From Emiliania huxleyi CCMP1516 (taxonomy: Eukaryota > Haptophyta > Isochrysidales > Noelaerhabdaceae), in contig NW_005200081.1 of NCBI RefSeq assembly GCF_000372725.1, positions 103,014-167,013 on the forward strand: a DNA stretch of 64,000 bases, read 5' to 3'. Shown here one piece after another: positions 23,336 to 33,607 of this stretch. A program made the translations under genes and the position numbers. Positions within the stretch are counted from its first letter, which is position 1, and every line of letters starts with the position of its first letter. The notes beneath the pieces are model-generated. The model saw only the letters and a list, made by a program, of their open reading frames with translations, was not told where the DNA came from and ran no database searches.

Positions 23336-25456
23336 GCGTAGGCCTGTTTAACATTAACTATAACTTTGGGCCTAACAGTTGCGCTAGTGTTGGCTGAAAT
23401 CCTGAACGTTGTTCAAGTGTTCACCACAGCCCATGCTGTTACTGTTTGTTATTGTTGTTACCGTTGTTCGCGGCCAGCAAGCAGAAAATGGCAAAACCCC
23501 CGGGTAAAACCCGAAAATAACCTGGGGTTTTCCGGGTATTTTCGGGTATTACCCGCACTGGACGCTGAGATCGTCGTGGGTCACTGCCAGGCCTTCCTTA
23601 TTGTTGTTCAGCCGGCCTAACGTTAGCTACTGTTGTTGGGGAGCCCAACTGTTGTTCTGTTGTTACTGTTAACACTAGCAACACTGTTCAGCTCCCAACG
23701 TTAAACAGCTCTAGTCGAGGGGTGTCGAGTTGGTCGAGTTGGCGTGGGGTGTCGACACGAGGTGTCGAGTCGGTGTCGAGGTTTGGTGTCGAGGTGTCGA
23801 GGCCAGGGCTCAGATGTCTCTGCGGCCGCCCGGCGGAGCTCTCTGCACAGCGGGCCCTCCTCGCCGCCTTCGCTGCCGCTGCATCGCTGTCGGCTCGTCA
23901 TGTCTGTCTAGGGTCATTGGGGGCGTGCCGTTGCTGTTCTCTCTCTCTCTCTCTCCCGGGGTCCCAGCTCCAGCTCCAACCTGCCGTGTGTCGGGACTTC
24001 GCCCCCTCGGCTCCCCCCCCCCCCCCCCTCCGCTGAACTGCATGCTCGTGCACGTTCTCGCCTTGTCCCAGGAGCCTCGACCCCTTCGTGTGTTGGGTCC
24101 GAGGCTCCGAGGCCCCGGGCCCCGGCGCGAACGCTCGAGCGGTCGAGGAGTCCGAGGTAAGGTAAGGTAAGGTAAACGTCTCCACACACACAAGGTGGTG
24201 AGGCAAGGGGGGGCGACCCTCGCATCTCCACGCCCGGACACGGGCAGGAGCCCCCCGGCATTCAAAGTGCAAGCACCGGCCCGGTGCCGTGGGTGAGCAA
24301 CCTGCACCTCACTCCCTCCCTCCCAGACACAACCCGCACACAACCCCCACAGCGTGGACGACTACGTGTTCAGAAACACCAAGCAGCGAGGGGTGAAGGG
24401 GTAAGGGGCTGTGAGGGGCAGAATCTTCATCCGGCTTATCTGTGACTACTCCATCTAGCCTGGGGGGTCGGAGGAGGGGAGGGCAGAAGGGGTAAGATAT
24501 GGGTGAGGCCAGCTAGTCGGACACCCTCCGTTTCCGGATAGGGAGCCAGCCAGAGATCGCTTCAAGTAGTGAGAGGGGTCAAAACGTGGCGACCTATATA
24601 GCATAAAAATATAATAAAAAACCGGGGGAATTAGACACCACAGATACGCACACACCGACGCCCGAAGTGCCAAGAAGGACGTCATTAGTACGAAACCTCA
24701 GAAGGCCATGGGCGCCGAGGGAACATTCCCCCGAGAGGACAAATAAAGCAAAAATAAAAAGTCGACGCACCCCCTCCTTGCGCAGTGACCCTCGCTAAGT
24801 GTCGCCGTCTCGGGGCACGCTATCCTGCGCAGGCAGGGCAAGCGGGGGCGGGGGGCACTCCCATCTCTCCTGTGTACGGGTGGTGACTGTCTCCAGTCTC
24901 GGAGGGGGGCAAGAAGGTAAGAATATCTAATTTTTTCTTCAGCTCGATCTCGATGGTCGCGTAGCCAGTCCTTATCAGCCTGACCTGCGACGCACCGAAC
25001 AACCGTGCGACACACACCGCGCCCTCCAGTTGCACGCGATCGGAGCGATTCCAGGGTCCGCTGCGCATCTCTCCGGCGGCACGACGGTGGCCGGCGCTTG
25101 CGCGCCAGCCCCGTCCGCCGCCGGTTCCGCGGCCGCGGTCCCTTTCATAGCTACGCGCGCGCATTGGATTCCACGGGGCGTCTTTGATATGTTGTAAAGC
25201 CGTACGAGGAGTGCAAAAGCGAAAAGGGGAGAAAGCACTAGCAGGCATCCGCTTAACCGTAAATGGGATCCTAAGTCCTATGGCCGGCGTAGCACCTAGC
25301 ACCTTTTTATGAGTTATGTCTCTCGCGTTCTGGCTCTCTCTCTCGTCTCTGTCTCTCGCGCCCACCGTCAGTATCTTTGCCAGCCAACGGTAGCCTCTGC
25401 AAGCCACCCCCAAGCCCGGCGCGTCACCACCCACACCGCCGCGCGCACCCGCGGGG
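23336..25456. other. Long gene-poor stretch
   Basis: Holds an inverted repeat at 23502-23553 (arms GGGTAAAACCCGAAAATA with one mismatch), GGTGTCGAG repeats at 23715-23810, four copies of GGTAA near 24160, a poly-C run near 24007, and an AT-rich patch near 24600. Open frames on the minus strand (24455-24685 and 24820-25434) show no family I recognise. Confidence 0.5.
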
Positions 25457-27988
25457 TCACGCCGCCGGTGCTTTCACGGACGGCTGGCAGACGCTCATCG
25501 AGGCCAGCCGGACGGCGCCAAATTCGAGGCCGAAGTTGCACTTGCCTTCGAGCTCCGCGAACCGGCCGAAGAAGGCCTTCATCAGCTGGAGGTAGTTCTC
25601 GACGTCGGCGACACCGACCTGTGACATGCCCCGCTGGCTGAGTGCCTTATCTGGAGTGTCTGTGTGTCGCTCCAAGTGTGACCCGCACCGTCTCGCGGAT
25701 CGAGTGCATCGAGAGGCAGGGCGCGCCGATGTCGACGGTGCGCAGCCCGGTCTACGAAGAGAAGGAGGGGGAGCGAGAGGTGAGGGGGGGGGGGAGGCAG
25801 AACTCGACAGGGCCAAAGGCGTGAGACTCGAGGCACAGGGCTGGCGAGAGGGGGCTCCGCGGGAGTGTGTTTGAAGATGCTCCCCTCACCGACTGCGAGA
25901 TGAGCGGGCCGATGGTGGAGCCGCACGGGCAGTCGTTCTTGACCATGAACTCCTGCACCGCCAGCCCGGCGAGCCGCGCGAGCTCACGCACCTGCAAGCG
26001 GGCGCGAGGCTGACGCGAGGCTGCACGCGATGACCCGAGGAGGAGCCGCGCGAGGGTGTCTGGGCGCGTGGGCACTGTCTGTCAAGGGGGTGTCCGGAGA
26101 GTGCTGGAGTGTCTAGGGAGAGTGTCTACGCAGCCACGGAGTCTTGGGAGTGTCTTGGAAGAGTCCGCGCAGATTTCAACGGCCTCACTATCTCGGCTCT
26201 ATCTCGGCTCTATCTCGCACGACGAAGCCGGTCGCGTCGTTCGTGGCGTAGCGCTGGTTGTCATTCGACTTGATGACGGTCCCGCTGTTGAGCTTGGGCG
26301 CGTGCTCCTGCAGACACACAAAAAGAAAGTGAGGCACGCCTTCACCTCGTGAGATAGAGAGGGGTAAGCATGGCGCGCTCCTGATCACACACCAGCCACT
26401 GACGTGCGGTGTGAATGGCGGCCACGCCCTGGTCGACTCCGCCGCGCGAGCCTTCTCGTGCTTCTCTGCGTAGTTTGGGTGGACGGCGTGCGCCAGGTCC
26501 GCGGCCATCAGAAAGGAGCGCCGCGCCGTCTTGCTGAGCGCCTCCACGCTCGCGTGTCGCTCGTCGGGCGCAAAGCAGGACGAGACCCGCTGCAGCGCGT
26601 CGCTCATCACCTGCGGGAAGGGTCCGAGGAGGGTCCGAGAAAGTTCCGAGACCCGCTGCAGCGCGACGTTCCTCACCGTCGAGCAGGCGCCCTGCGCCGA
26701 GCCAGAACCCACCTCCTCGTGGTCGAACAGGGCGATCATCGCCACGTCCGGCTGCGAGGGCGGCGCCTCCTTGGCGTGGTCGATCAGCGCGAGCATGGCG
26801 AGGTAGCAGGTGAGCTGGTTGTCGAGTCGCGGCGCAGAGAGAAACTCGTCCGCCTACCGGACACGTCCACGACACGTCCACGACGCGCAGCGCAGGCAGA
26901 GACGCGCGGCGCCACTCCCCAATCGCGGGCGTAGTCTCGGCTGATCTCGGCTAATCTCGGCTGATCTCGGCTAGATCTCGCCAGCCCCCACGTCGCGGAC
27001 GGCTGCGTGTCGCACAGCGTGAGGTCGAAGTCGAGCACGTCGCCTGAGGTCGCAGGGAGAGTGCGAGAGAGGCGCTAGCGAGAGGCGCCGGCAGAGGGAG
27101 GCGCTGGAGAGAGGGCCGGGAGGAGAGCGCCTGGAGCGCAGCCGAGCTCCTCCCCAATGACCCGCAGCAGCTCGGGCGCATGGCGCCCCCCGAGCGAGGA
27201 GGCGGACGGCTTGTCGGCGTTGAGCGCCTCGCTCACCGCGCACGCGAGGATCGGCGCGAGGTGCGTCTCCTTGTTTGGTGCGAACTTCTCCCTCTCCTCG
27301 GCGGTGCGCAGGTGGATGCAGAGGCTCGGCACCTGCGGGTGCGTCGTGGACGTGTCCAGCGGGCGCGTCAGTGTCGTGGACGTGTCCAGCGGGCGCGTCG
27401 GTGGACGTGCCGAGGGCGGCAGAGCGGAGGCGGAGGTTGGGTAGGCGTGTGGACGTGCAAGCGGCGGGTTGGAGACGGTGGCGGGCGGACGGGCGGCGAG
27501 GGAAGGTGTCTCGGAAGTGTCTGCGGCACCCGCATCAGAGGCCGGCGCACAAAGAGGAGGCGGCGGGCGAACGATCCGTCAGCCTGCTTGACGATCACCG
27601 AGCCCGCGAGGGTGAGCTCGCGGTCGAACCACGTGTGCCACAGCCCGCCGCCGTACGTCTCGACGTTCAACTGCAGGTAGCCGTGAGCGCTCTTCTTCGA
27701 AGACGGCTTGAGCTTCAGCACGGGGCTATCTGTGTGCCCGCCGACGACGTTAATACCGTTCCCCGCCTCGAAGGCCGCGCCGACGTGGAAAGCCACCAGC
27801 GTCGTGCCGGCGCGTGTATAAAAGTAGCTGCCGCCGGGCTTCAGTAGAGGCCGCCAAGCGCCGTCCTCCGCAATCTCGGTGAAGCCCGCCGCCTTTAGCA
27901 GCGCGCCCGTCTCGGCGCAGAGGTGGAAGGGAGTCGGGCATTCGTCGATGAATTTGCAGGTGGCCTGAGCGAGGGAGACTTCGGCCAT
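25457..27988 (-). CDS. DNPEP: Aspartyl aminopeptidase, M18 family
   Basis: Nine exons (27988-27530, 27332-27131, 27043-26982, 26853-26677, 26610-26452, 26307-26221, 25991-25890, 25751-25689, 25618-25457) join to 490 aa, close to the usual 470-480. Metal and catalytic landmarks are present in order: GGHTDSPVLKLKP (zinc His and Asp), DVLDFDLTLCDTQP, LFDHEEVGSGSAQGA (catalytic and zinc Glu), ADLAHAVHPNY, VKNDCPCGSTIGP and GAPCLSMHSIRE (zinc His). The enzyme removes N-terminal Asp/Glu from peptides in the cytosol or vacuole as a tetrahedral complex. Introns 2, 3 and 5 have GC donors. Intron 4 (26676-26611) starts with a 30-bp near-copy of exon 5, and introns 1 and 6 begin with the same bases as the following exon. 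Confidence 0.95.
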
Positions 27989-28037
27989 CCTCGCAAGCAG
28001 ACGGAAAATCGGGCGAGTCGGGTCGAATAAAATACCG

Positions 28038-28066
28038 TCTCGAGGTTCTCGAGGTGGATATCCTTT
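28038..28066. repeat. 29-bp element shared with 48592-48620
   Basis: TCTCGAGGTTCTCGAGGTGG followed by ATATCCTTT, identical at both sites. Here it lies 50 bp upstream of the aminopeptidase start, on the opposite strand; at 48592 it lies about 120 bp upstream of the phosphatase start on the same strand. Confidence 0.8.
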
Positions 28067-28069
28067 GGC

Positions 28070-29422
28070 CGCGTTGGGTAGCGAGGATTGGTGTAACCCG
28101 AGCCACGGAGGCGTGTTTTCTGACGGCCGACCGTCAGTGCACGGAGTTGCCCCTTCTCCGACTGCCCCGGCTAGTTCCCGAGGCTCGCCGGGTTTCCCCT
28201 ACGTCACCCAGGACCTAGCGCGGGTGGGTTGGAGGGGGCTCGCCCCGTTCCTCCCCATCGGGCCGCGTGAGCGGCCACGCCTCGCAGATTCGTTTTCGCG
28301 CCTGGGTCAGGCGCGCGGGGCATCCCCCGGGTCGCTCGACCAGCGATCCGAAGAGTGGCCGCTATGCGAGGGAAAGAGCGGGGCCCTCGACGCCTCAGTC
28401 CGGCCCTCCGAGGGGGGAAGGGAAGTGCGGGGTCCCCACGGGCGCCTCAGTTCGGCCCTCCCGAGGGGGGGAGGGGAGCAAGGGGGTGGGGGGATCAGGG
28501 CGGTGGGGAGGGGTCTCGGTTTCTTGTGGCTAACACTTGCCTTTCGGGGAGGGGCCTCCGTTGGAAGGCGCGCATGCAGCCCTACGTCTTCCCCTCCTCC
28601 CTCGAGGCAGCGAGTAGGCAGCGAGAGGAGGTCTCGAGCGCCTATATGAAGGTATGTGAGAAGGTGATGGGAATGGGTGGTCGGGCGGGCGGGCGGGCGG
28701 GCGGGCGGGCGGGCGGGCGGGCGGGCGGGCGAGCAAGCGGGGAGCGGCGGGCGGGCGGGGCGGAGCGGGCGGGCAGGGTTATCGGGGGAATCGTGTCCAC
28801 AATCAGCGGCAGCGGAGCAGCAGCCGCAGCAGCAGCTGCTGCAGCAGCAATCAGCAGCCAGATTGCTGCCGTTGTCTGCGCCGCGATCCGCCGCCGCGCC
28901 GCCGCGCCGCCGCCGCCTGCGCTCGCCGCCGCCTCGTAGACGACTCCTCTCGCGCTCGGAGAGCCGCGCAGCGGGCCGCGAGGTTGTGGTCAGAGAGCAG
29001 CAGGGTTGAGATCCACAAAATCAGCCAAATTTGAGGTTGCTCGAGAGAGCCTGGATGGTCCCGCGCCGTTGCCCCGGTGCCGGCGCATCACGTCTCAGCC
29101 GCGATGGGCCGGTTCCGCCGCGCAGTCGAGCAGCAGGAGCTCGGAGGCAACTTTGTCGACAAACAGGTCGAGCAAAATTTCGGCGAAGAAGTGGCACCGG
29201 CGGCACGCCGGGACGAATCCGGACTGATCACATTGTTCGGCACCGCGGCGGCGAGCCGCCGCGAGCCCACAGGAGAGCTGGGCGCCGCGGCACCAGACCG
29301 CGCCGCCAGCGAGGCGAGAGCTGCAGCCGACCGGCCGTGACATGGCAGTTAGACGGCGGGATTTTCTCTAATCTCTAAAATACTAAAATAAAATACCCTG
29401 AGGCGGCTCTATTTGCACGGGA
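28070..29422. other. Region without a confidently assigned gene
   Basis: Contains a (GGGC)n run at 28680-28732, CAG/CGG-rich sequence at 28800-28930, and a possible short + strand exon at 28572-28650 (QPYVFPSSLEAASRQREEVS followed by a GTATGT donor). A frame at 29107-29340 (+, MGRFRRAVEQQELGGNF...) and an overlapping minus frame both look possible; neither can be assigned. Confidence 0.35.
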
Positions 29423-29423
29423 A

Positions 29424-30017
29424 TGAACTATTATCGAGTGTTCGAAGAGAGAGTGGACCTGAGCAACAACATGACCTGGAGGCAAATGATCGGAGTGGGA
29501 GTCAGAAATGTGGTCCTTGCGCGAGGCGAGCTCGATAGACTTGAGGGGCCAGGATACGCCGCGAGGAGGACGGAGTTACGCCGAAAGGAAGACGAAAGAA
29601 GCCGCGAGAACAAGGGACCGGCAGGCGGCGGCGCCGCAGGACGAGGCAGAAGAGAACGACGCGACAGAGGAGGAAGCGACAAGGGAGAGAACGACGAGAG
29701 TGGGACGGCCGCGAGGTGGCATGAAGGTTGCAGCGAGAAGCGGCGAGAGACTGCGAAAAGAGATACGAAGAGGCAGACTCCCCAGGGTGGGCGACGGCTA
29801 GCGCATCACACTCCTCTCCTTAAAAAATCCCTGTGTGGTGGCGGCGTGCCGTTCTCCCATCCCTCCCTTGGGTTGTATGTTTTCTTTCTTTCTTTCTTTC
29901 TGAACTATTATCCCCCTGATCGTTCTTCCAAAATCCTGCTCGTGCAGGTGGGGACCCTGTCCTCGTCCCATCCCTCGTTTGGCGTGTCTGTTTTCTTTCT
30001 TTCTTTATGAACTATTA
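29424..30017 (+). mobile_element. Two non-LTR retroelement insertions (family B) at the same target
   Basis: Element 1 (29435-29900) is homologous to 44362-44785: an ORF remnant starting MTWRQMIGV, ending RVGDG and stop, then the 3' UTR TCCCTGTGTGGTGGCGGCGT and a (TTTC)n tail. Its ORF is frameshifted around 29585. It is flanked by TGAACTATTAT (29424-29434 and 29901-29911). Element 2 (about 29912-30007) is a shorter piece with the same tail, followed by a third TGAACTATTA (30008-30017). Confidence 0.85.
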
Positions 30018-30640
30018 AGAGCCGCATACAGAAAGATCAACCGCCTTGCGCGCAAGGCTCAACGCTCGGGCGTTGACCGCATCGCGTACCCTCCCCACTC
30101 CCGCCTCTCGTTTGTGTCACACCACGCGGAAAACGCATGCTTGGCCTGTCTGTACACGTTTTCTCGCCTAAGTACTATCTATATTCTTTTTCCGTATTCT
30201 TTCCGTATTCTTGTCCAAAACAGGGTCTATATTCTCGAATATGACAAGAATACAGCTCCAAATAGATCTATCTATATTCTCAAATATTCTTCATATTCCA
30301 GCTGAAAATCGCTGAAAATCAAGATCACGACTCTCACAGTGATTTGGGCTCGGCAGCTTGTTAGCCCTCAGCCGAAGAGCTCTCTCTCTGAAAATCGCTT
30401 CGAAAAGGAATATAGAATCGGAAGAATAACGTGTACCAGGCCAAAACGCATCTCCATCGGCATCGCTTCGGTTTTCAAAAATCTCTCTGCTCCGGAGAGA
30501 GAGAGATTTTTAGCAATACCTTTAAAGAGTGGTTACAGGCGGCGTAAGATCCGTTCAATACCAAAAAACTCGAACACTCACACGTCATTTGTGTTTTGTT
30601 CGCTTCGGTGAAGGCTGAAGGGCGGTGTGAACCGCGCCAT
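30018..30640. other. AT-rich block
   Basis: Stretch with ATATTCT and TATTCTTT iterations at 30175-30300 and low GC compared with flanks. Frames at 30018-30305 (LLRAAYRKINRLARKAQRSG) and 30339-30611 look like relics, but of no family I recognise. Confidence 0.4.
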
Positions 30641-30792
30641 CCTCGATCGCCGTGCAAAGCTCGCTTCCGAGCTCTCACGCCGCGCGTAGGGCCCTTAGGG
30701 GCCTAGAGAACACAACCCCCTCTCCCTTTTCTCCCAGTAAGCTAAAAGTACGTACACTGAGAGAGAGAGGCAGCCCCCTCTCCCTTCTCTCC

Positions 30793-31200
30793 CAGTACGC
30801 GCCAGGCCGCTGCCGCCCAGGCTCGGGCCGAGAGGGAAAAGGCCCTCGACTTTGCTCAGGGCGCAGAGCAGGTTGATGGCGTCTGGTACCTCGACTCCAA
30901 CACTATGTTGGCGCCGCCCGGCGGGCGCGCGCGAGCGGCACCGTGGCGGACGGATGGCAAGGGACGGCGGCAGGGGCAGCGAAGAACGTCGCGAAAATAC
31001 CGTGTGCCGTGTGTGCCGTTCCTCCGCCGCGCCCAAATGCAAAACAACTCAGAAGCGAGAAGAAATAAGTACCTTAGAATATGTATGTAAACAGGAGAGC
31101 GAGAAAGAAGGTACAAATTCCAAATCGGGTCCTTTTAAACCAGATCTGGGCCGAGTGAAGCCTGAGTGCCTGAGTGTCTGAGTAGGAGGAGGAGGCACAC
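30793..31200 (+). CDS. Possible exon of an unidentified protein
   Basis: After an acceptor-like CTCTCCCAG, the frame RQAAAAQARAEREKALDFAQ then GAEQVDGVWYLDSNTM has coiled-coil and protein-like character and a well-formed tail. The rest of the gene is not resolved. A near copy of the upstream intron-like sequence (CCCCCTCTCCCTT...CTCCCAGTA) occurs about 60 bp before it. Confidence 0.25.
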
Positions 31201-31544
31201 GCCGTGCCGGGTCCCCGGGTGAGCACCGGAGATCGTCTCTCGGTCACTCACTTACCGCGCAGGGGCACTCTCTCCAGGCTCCAGCTGGCGCTGCGCGCCG
31301 CCTGGCGTGCTCTGCGCCGCCGACCCGCGGCGCGGCCTCGTCCCCCCGACCGCGTCGGCGCTCTCGTGCACCGCCGGTGTGCGGCGGTGAGGCACTTAGT
31401 TACCCTCCAACGCCTGCGAGCCGAGCTTATCCCGCGCGCCCTGGGCGCCTCGGGGCGACCCCTCTGCCTCTCGCGCGCACCACCCTGTTTGTTCGTCGTC
31501 TTTTAACAGCAGTAAAAAAGCTAGCTTTTAAGCTTAGTTACTAG

Positions 31545-32294
31545 CTAGCTGGCCGCCAGCTCCGAGAGCGTCACGCAGGCGAGGCCCCGCTCGCCCAGCC
31601 CCTCGAGCAGCAGCCGCAGCGCGTCCAGGCACCAGCGGCGACACTTTGCCTCCGGCATGTGCATGATTATGATGGAGCCTGGTTGCGCCATCCGTAGCAG
31701 CGTCCGCGAGATGAAGGCCGGGTCGTCCACCGCCCAGTCGTCGCAGTAGGCGTCGCCGAGAACGTGCACCATCCCGCGCTGCCGGGCGAGCACGTCGCGC
31801 ATGCGGCGTGTCAGCACGCCCTGCGGTGAGCGGTACCAGCGGCCGCGCTCCGCCGCGCCGGTCGGCGGCGGCGTCTCTGCGTGGCAGCGGCGGATGAGCT
31901 CATCGCACTCGAGCAGATCCGCCTCAAACGCGTCTGCGGCGGCGAGTGCGTATGGCTGATCGCGCTTCAGGTGGTTGCCGAGCTCGCAGCCTGCCGCCAG
32001 CAGGGCGGCGGCCGCGTCGGGCGAGCAGTAGTCGGAGCACACAAAGAAGGTTGCGCGAGCGCCGTGTCGCTGTAGCAGCTCCACCACCGCCGGCGCGAGA
32101 GAGTCTGCGGCCTCGCCTCGGCAGATCCCGTCGTCGATGGTGAGTGCCACGCGAGCGCATCCACCTGGTGGCACTTCCGAGAAGAAGAGCGTCGATCGAT
32201 ACCGCGGAATGAGGAACCGTGCTGCGGCGCACAGCCGGCGAGAGCCGATCCGCGAGACCATCGACCACCAACACTTGAGCAAGAGGAGACACAT
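31545..32294 (-). CDS. Polysaccharide deacetylase (NodB-homology domain), putative
   Basis: Single-exon frame of 249 aa, ATG at 32294. It contains the NodB landmarks VALTIDDG (metal Asp-Asp), HGARATFFVCSDY, CELGNHLKRDQPY (metal His region), RWYRSPQG (motif 3) and IIIMHMPE near the C-terminus. The family removes N- or O-acetyl groups from chitin, peptidoglycan or related glycans. In motif 2 the usual H-S/T-x3-H is replaced by NHLKRD, so metal binding and activity need caution. The N-terminus could be a membrane anchor or start later at 32258. Confidence 0.7.
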   Translation of the reverse strand: MCLLLLKCWWSMVSRIGSRRLCAAARFLIPRYRSTLFFSEVPPGGCARVALTIDDGICRGEAADSLAPAVVELLQRHGARATFFVCSDYCSPDAAAALLAAGCELGNHLKRDQPYALAAADAFEADLLECDELIRRCHAETPPPTGAAERGRWYRSPQGVLTRRMRDVLARQRGMVHVLGDAYCDDWAVDDPAFISRTLLRMAQPGSIIIMHMPEAKCRRWCLDALRLLLEGLGERGLACVTLSELAAS

Positions 32295-32530
32295 GTCCGA
32301 CGTCCGAATGGCCAGCCGGTGGGCGGCAAACCTGCCTGCTATTCGCCGCAGCCGCGCTTTCTCCGCGAGGCAGAGGGAAAAAGAAAGATGTCCTCACAAG
32401 GGAGGGATGGGAGTGGAGGCGCGGTGCGTGCCTGTTTTTCTTTTTTTGCGAAATCCTGGGAAGCTCCACCGAGACCACAGACCCTCCAACAGCGCAGGCA
32501 GGCAGGAGGATAAGAGGGCTCCCGCGGCGA

Positions 32531-33349
32531 TCAACACCGCAACTCCTTTTCTCGGTCGTTGCTCGCGCCGTTGGGAAACGCAAGGCGCACCTTTTTGTTT
32601 TGAAGACCTCGATACTTAGCGCACTGCTCGGGCGAGAGCTCAAACACGTGCCGCGTCTCGTCTTCGCCGCCGGCTACGCGCACAGACACAGTACGCGGCA
32701 GCGCCGACACGTCAACCCGCGTGTACGTCAGCGACGGGTCCCGCACGCCGCACGAGGCGCATGCGTGCAGCGGCAGCGCGTGCGCCATGCGCTCGTCGCT
32801 CCACTCGCCCAGCAGCCGCCGCTTCGTCTCGTCGGAGACGTGCACGCAGCGCTGCAGCAGCGCCGCCGTCTCGTCCTCGGGCCGCTCCAGGTCCATGACG
32901 ACGTTCGTCGAGGCGTGGAAGCGCGTCTCCAGGTCGATGGCCGCCTGCTCGGCCGCGGCGAGCTTGCCCTGGTCGACGCACATGCCGCACACCGCGTGCG
33001 CCGGGCAGCCGCACTGGCCGCGTTGTGGGCGCACGGTCTTGGCGACCGCCGGCGCTGCGCGCCGGTCGTGCTGCTCACGCTGCCGGCGGCGCTGGTCGCG
33101 CGCCTGCCGATCGCGCGTGTTCGCGGCGGCTGCATCTCCTGCTCGTTTCGCTCGCACCCGAGCGGCTGTCGCCAGGCGCTTCAGGTCGGCGGTGCTGCGC
33201 GCGCGGCCGTCGGCCAGGCACAGCCACATGTCCTCCTCCTCGGCAGGCTCGCACGGCTTGCCGTCGAACTGCGGCTGGCGCCCGCGACGATGCTTCGCCC
33301 AGGCCGGGCACGATGGTGCCGCGACGAGCGGCGTCGAGGCGACGGCCAT
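32531..33349 (-). CDS. Transposon-like protein fragment, possibly Helitron-type N-terminal region
   Basis: ATG at 33349, stop at 32531. Arg/Gln-rich N-terminal half, then two Cys clusters (CGCPAHAVCGMC and CASCGVRD). A CASCGxRD-like module followed by a Tyr/Val/Leu-rich strand also occurs in N-terminal parts of Helitron or PIF1-like transposon proteins, but I cannot confirm this. No helicase or Rep motif is present, so it would be a truncated copy. It could equally be a host gene of unknown family. Confidence 0.3.
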   Translation of the reverse strand: MAVASTPLVAAPSCPAWAKHRRGRQPQFDGKPCEPAEEEDMWLCLADGRARSTADLKRLATAARVRAKRAGDAAAANTRDRQARDQRRRQREQHDRRAAPAVAKTVRPQRGQCGCPAHAVCGMCVDQGKLAAAEQAAIDLETRFHASTNVVMDLERPEDETAALLQRCVHVSDETKRRLLGEWSDERMAHALPLHACASCGVRDPSLTYTRVDVSALPRTVSVRVAGGEDETRHVFELSPEQCAKYRGLQNKKVRLAFPNGASNDREKELRC

Positions 33350-33607
33350 CGATGGGTCCAGAAGACTTGGAGACACTTCTCGACCAAAAAATCAAAAAAG
33401 TCGAGCACAATTGCGTTACATGGGCATGGCCGGGGTTTCTGCACCGAACGATCTTACTTTCGGTCTATCGAAAGTGTTGATCGATAAAAGAATTCTGCGA
33501 CCGCCAATCTGTAGACTGTCTCCTACGCACAACCGGACGCCTCGCGTACGCCACGCGTGCTCTCGTGCATCAACACGTGCTGGCAGGTAGCCCCTCGACA
33601 ACGCCGG

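Noticed and set aside
24820..25434. 204-codon minus-strand frame as a gene
   Set aside because: No recognisable motif, no clear splice partners and ordinary GC-rich frame length; kept as unassigned.
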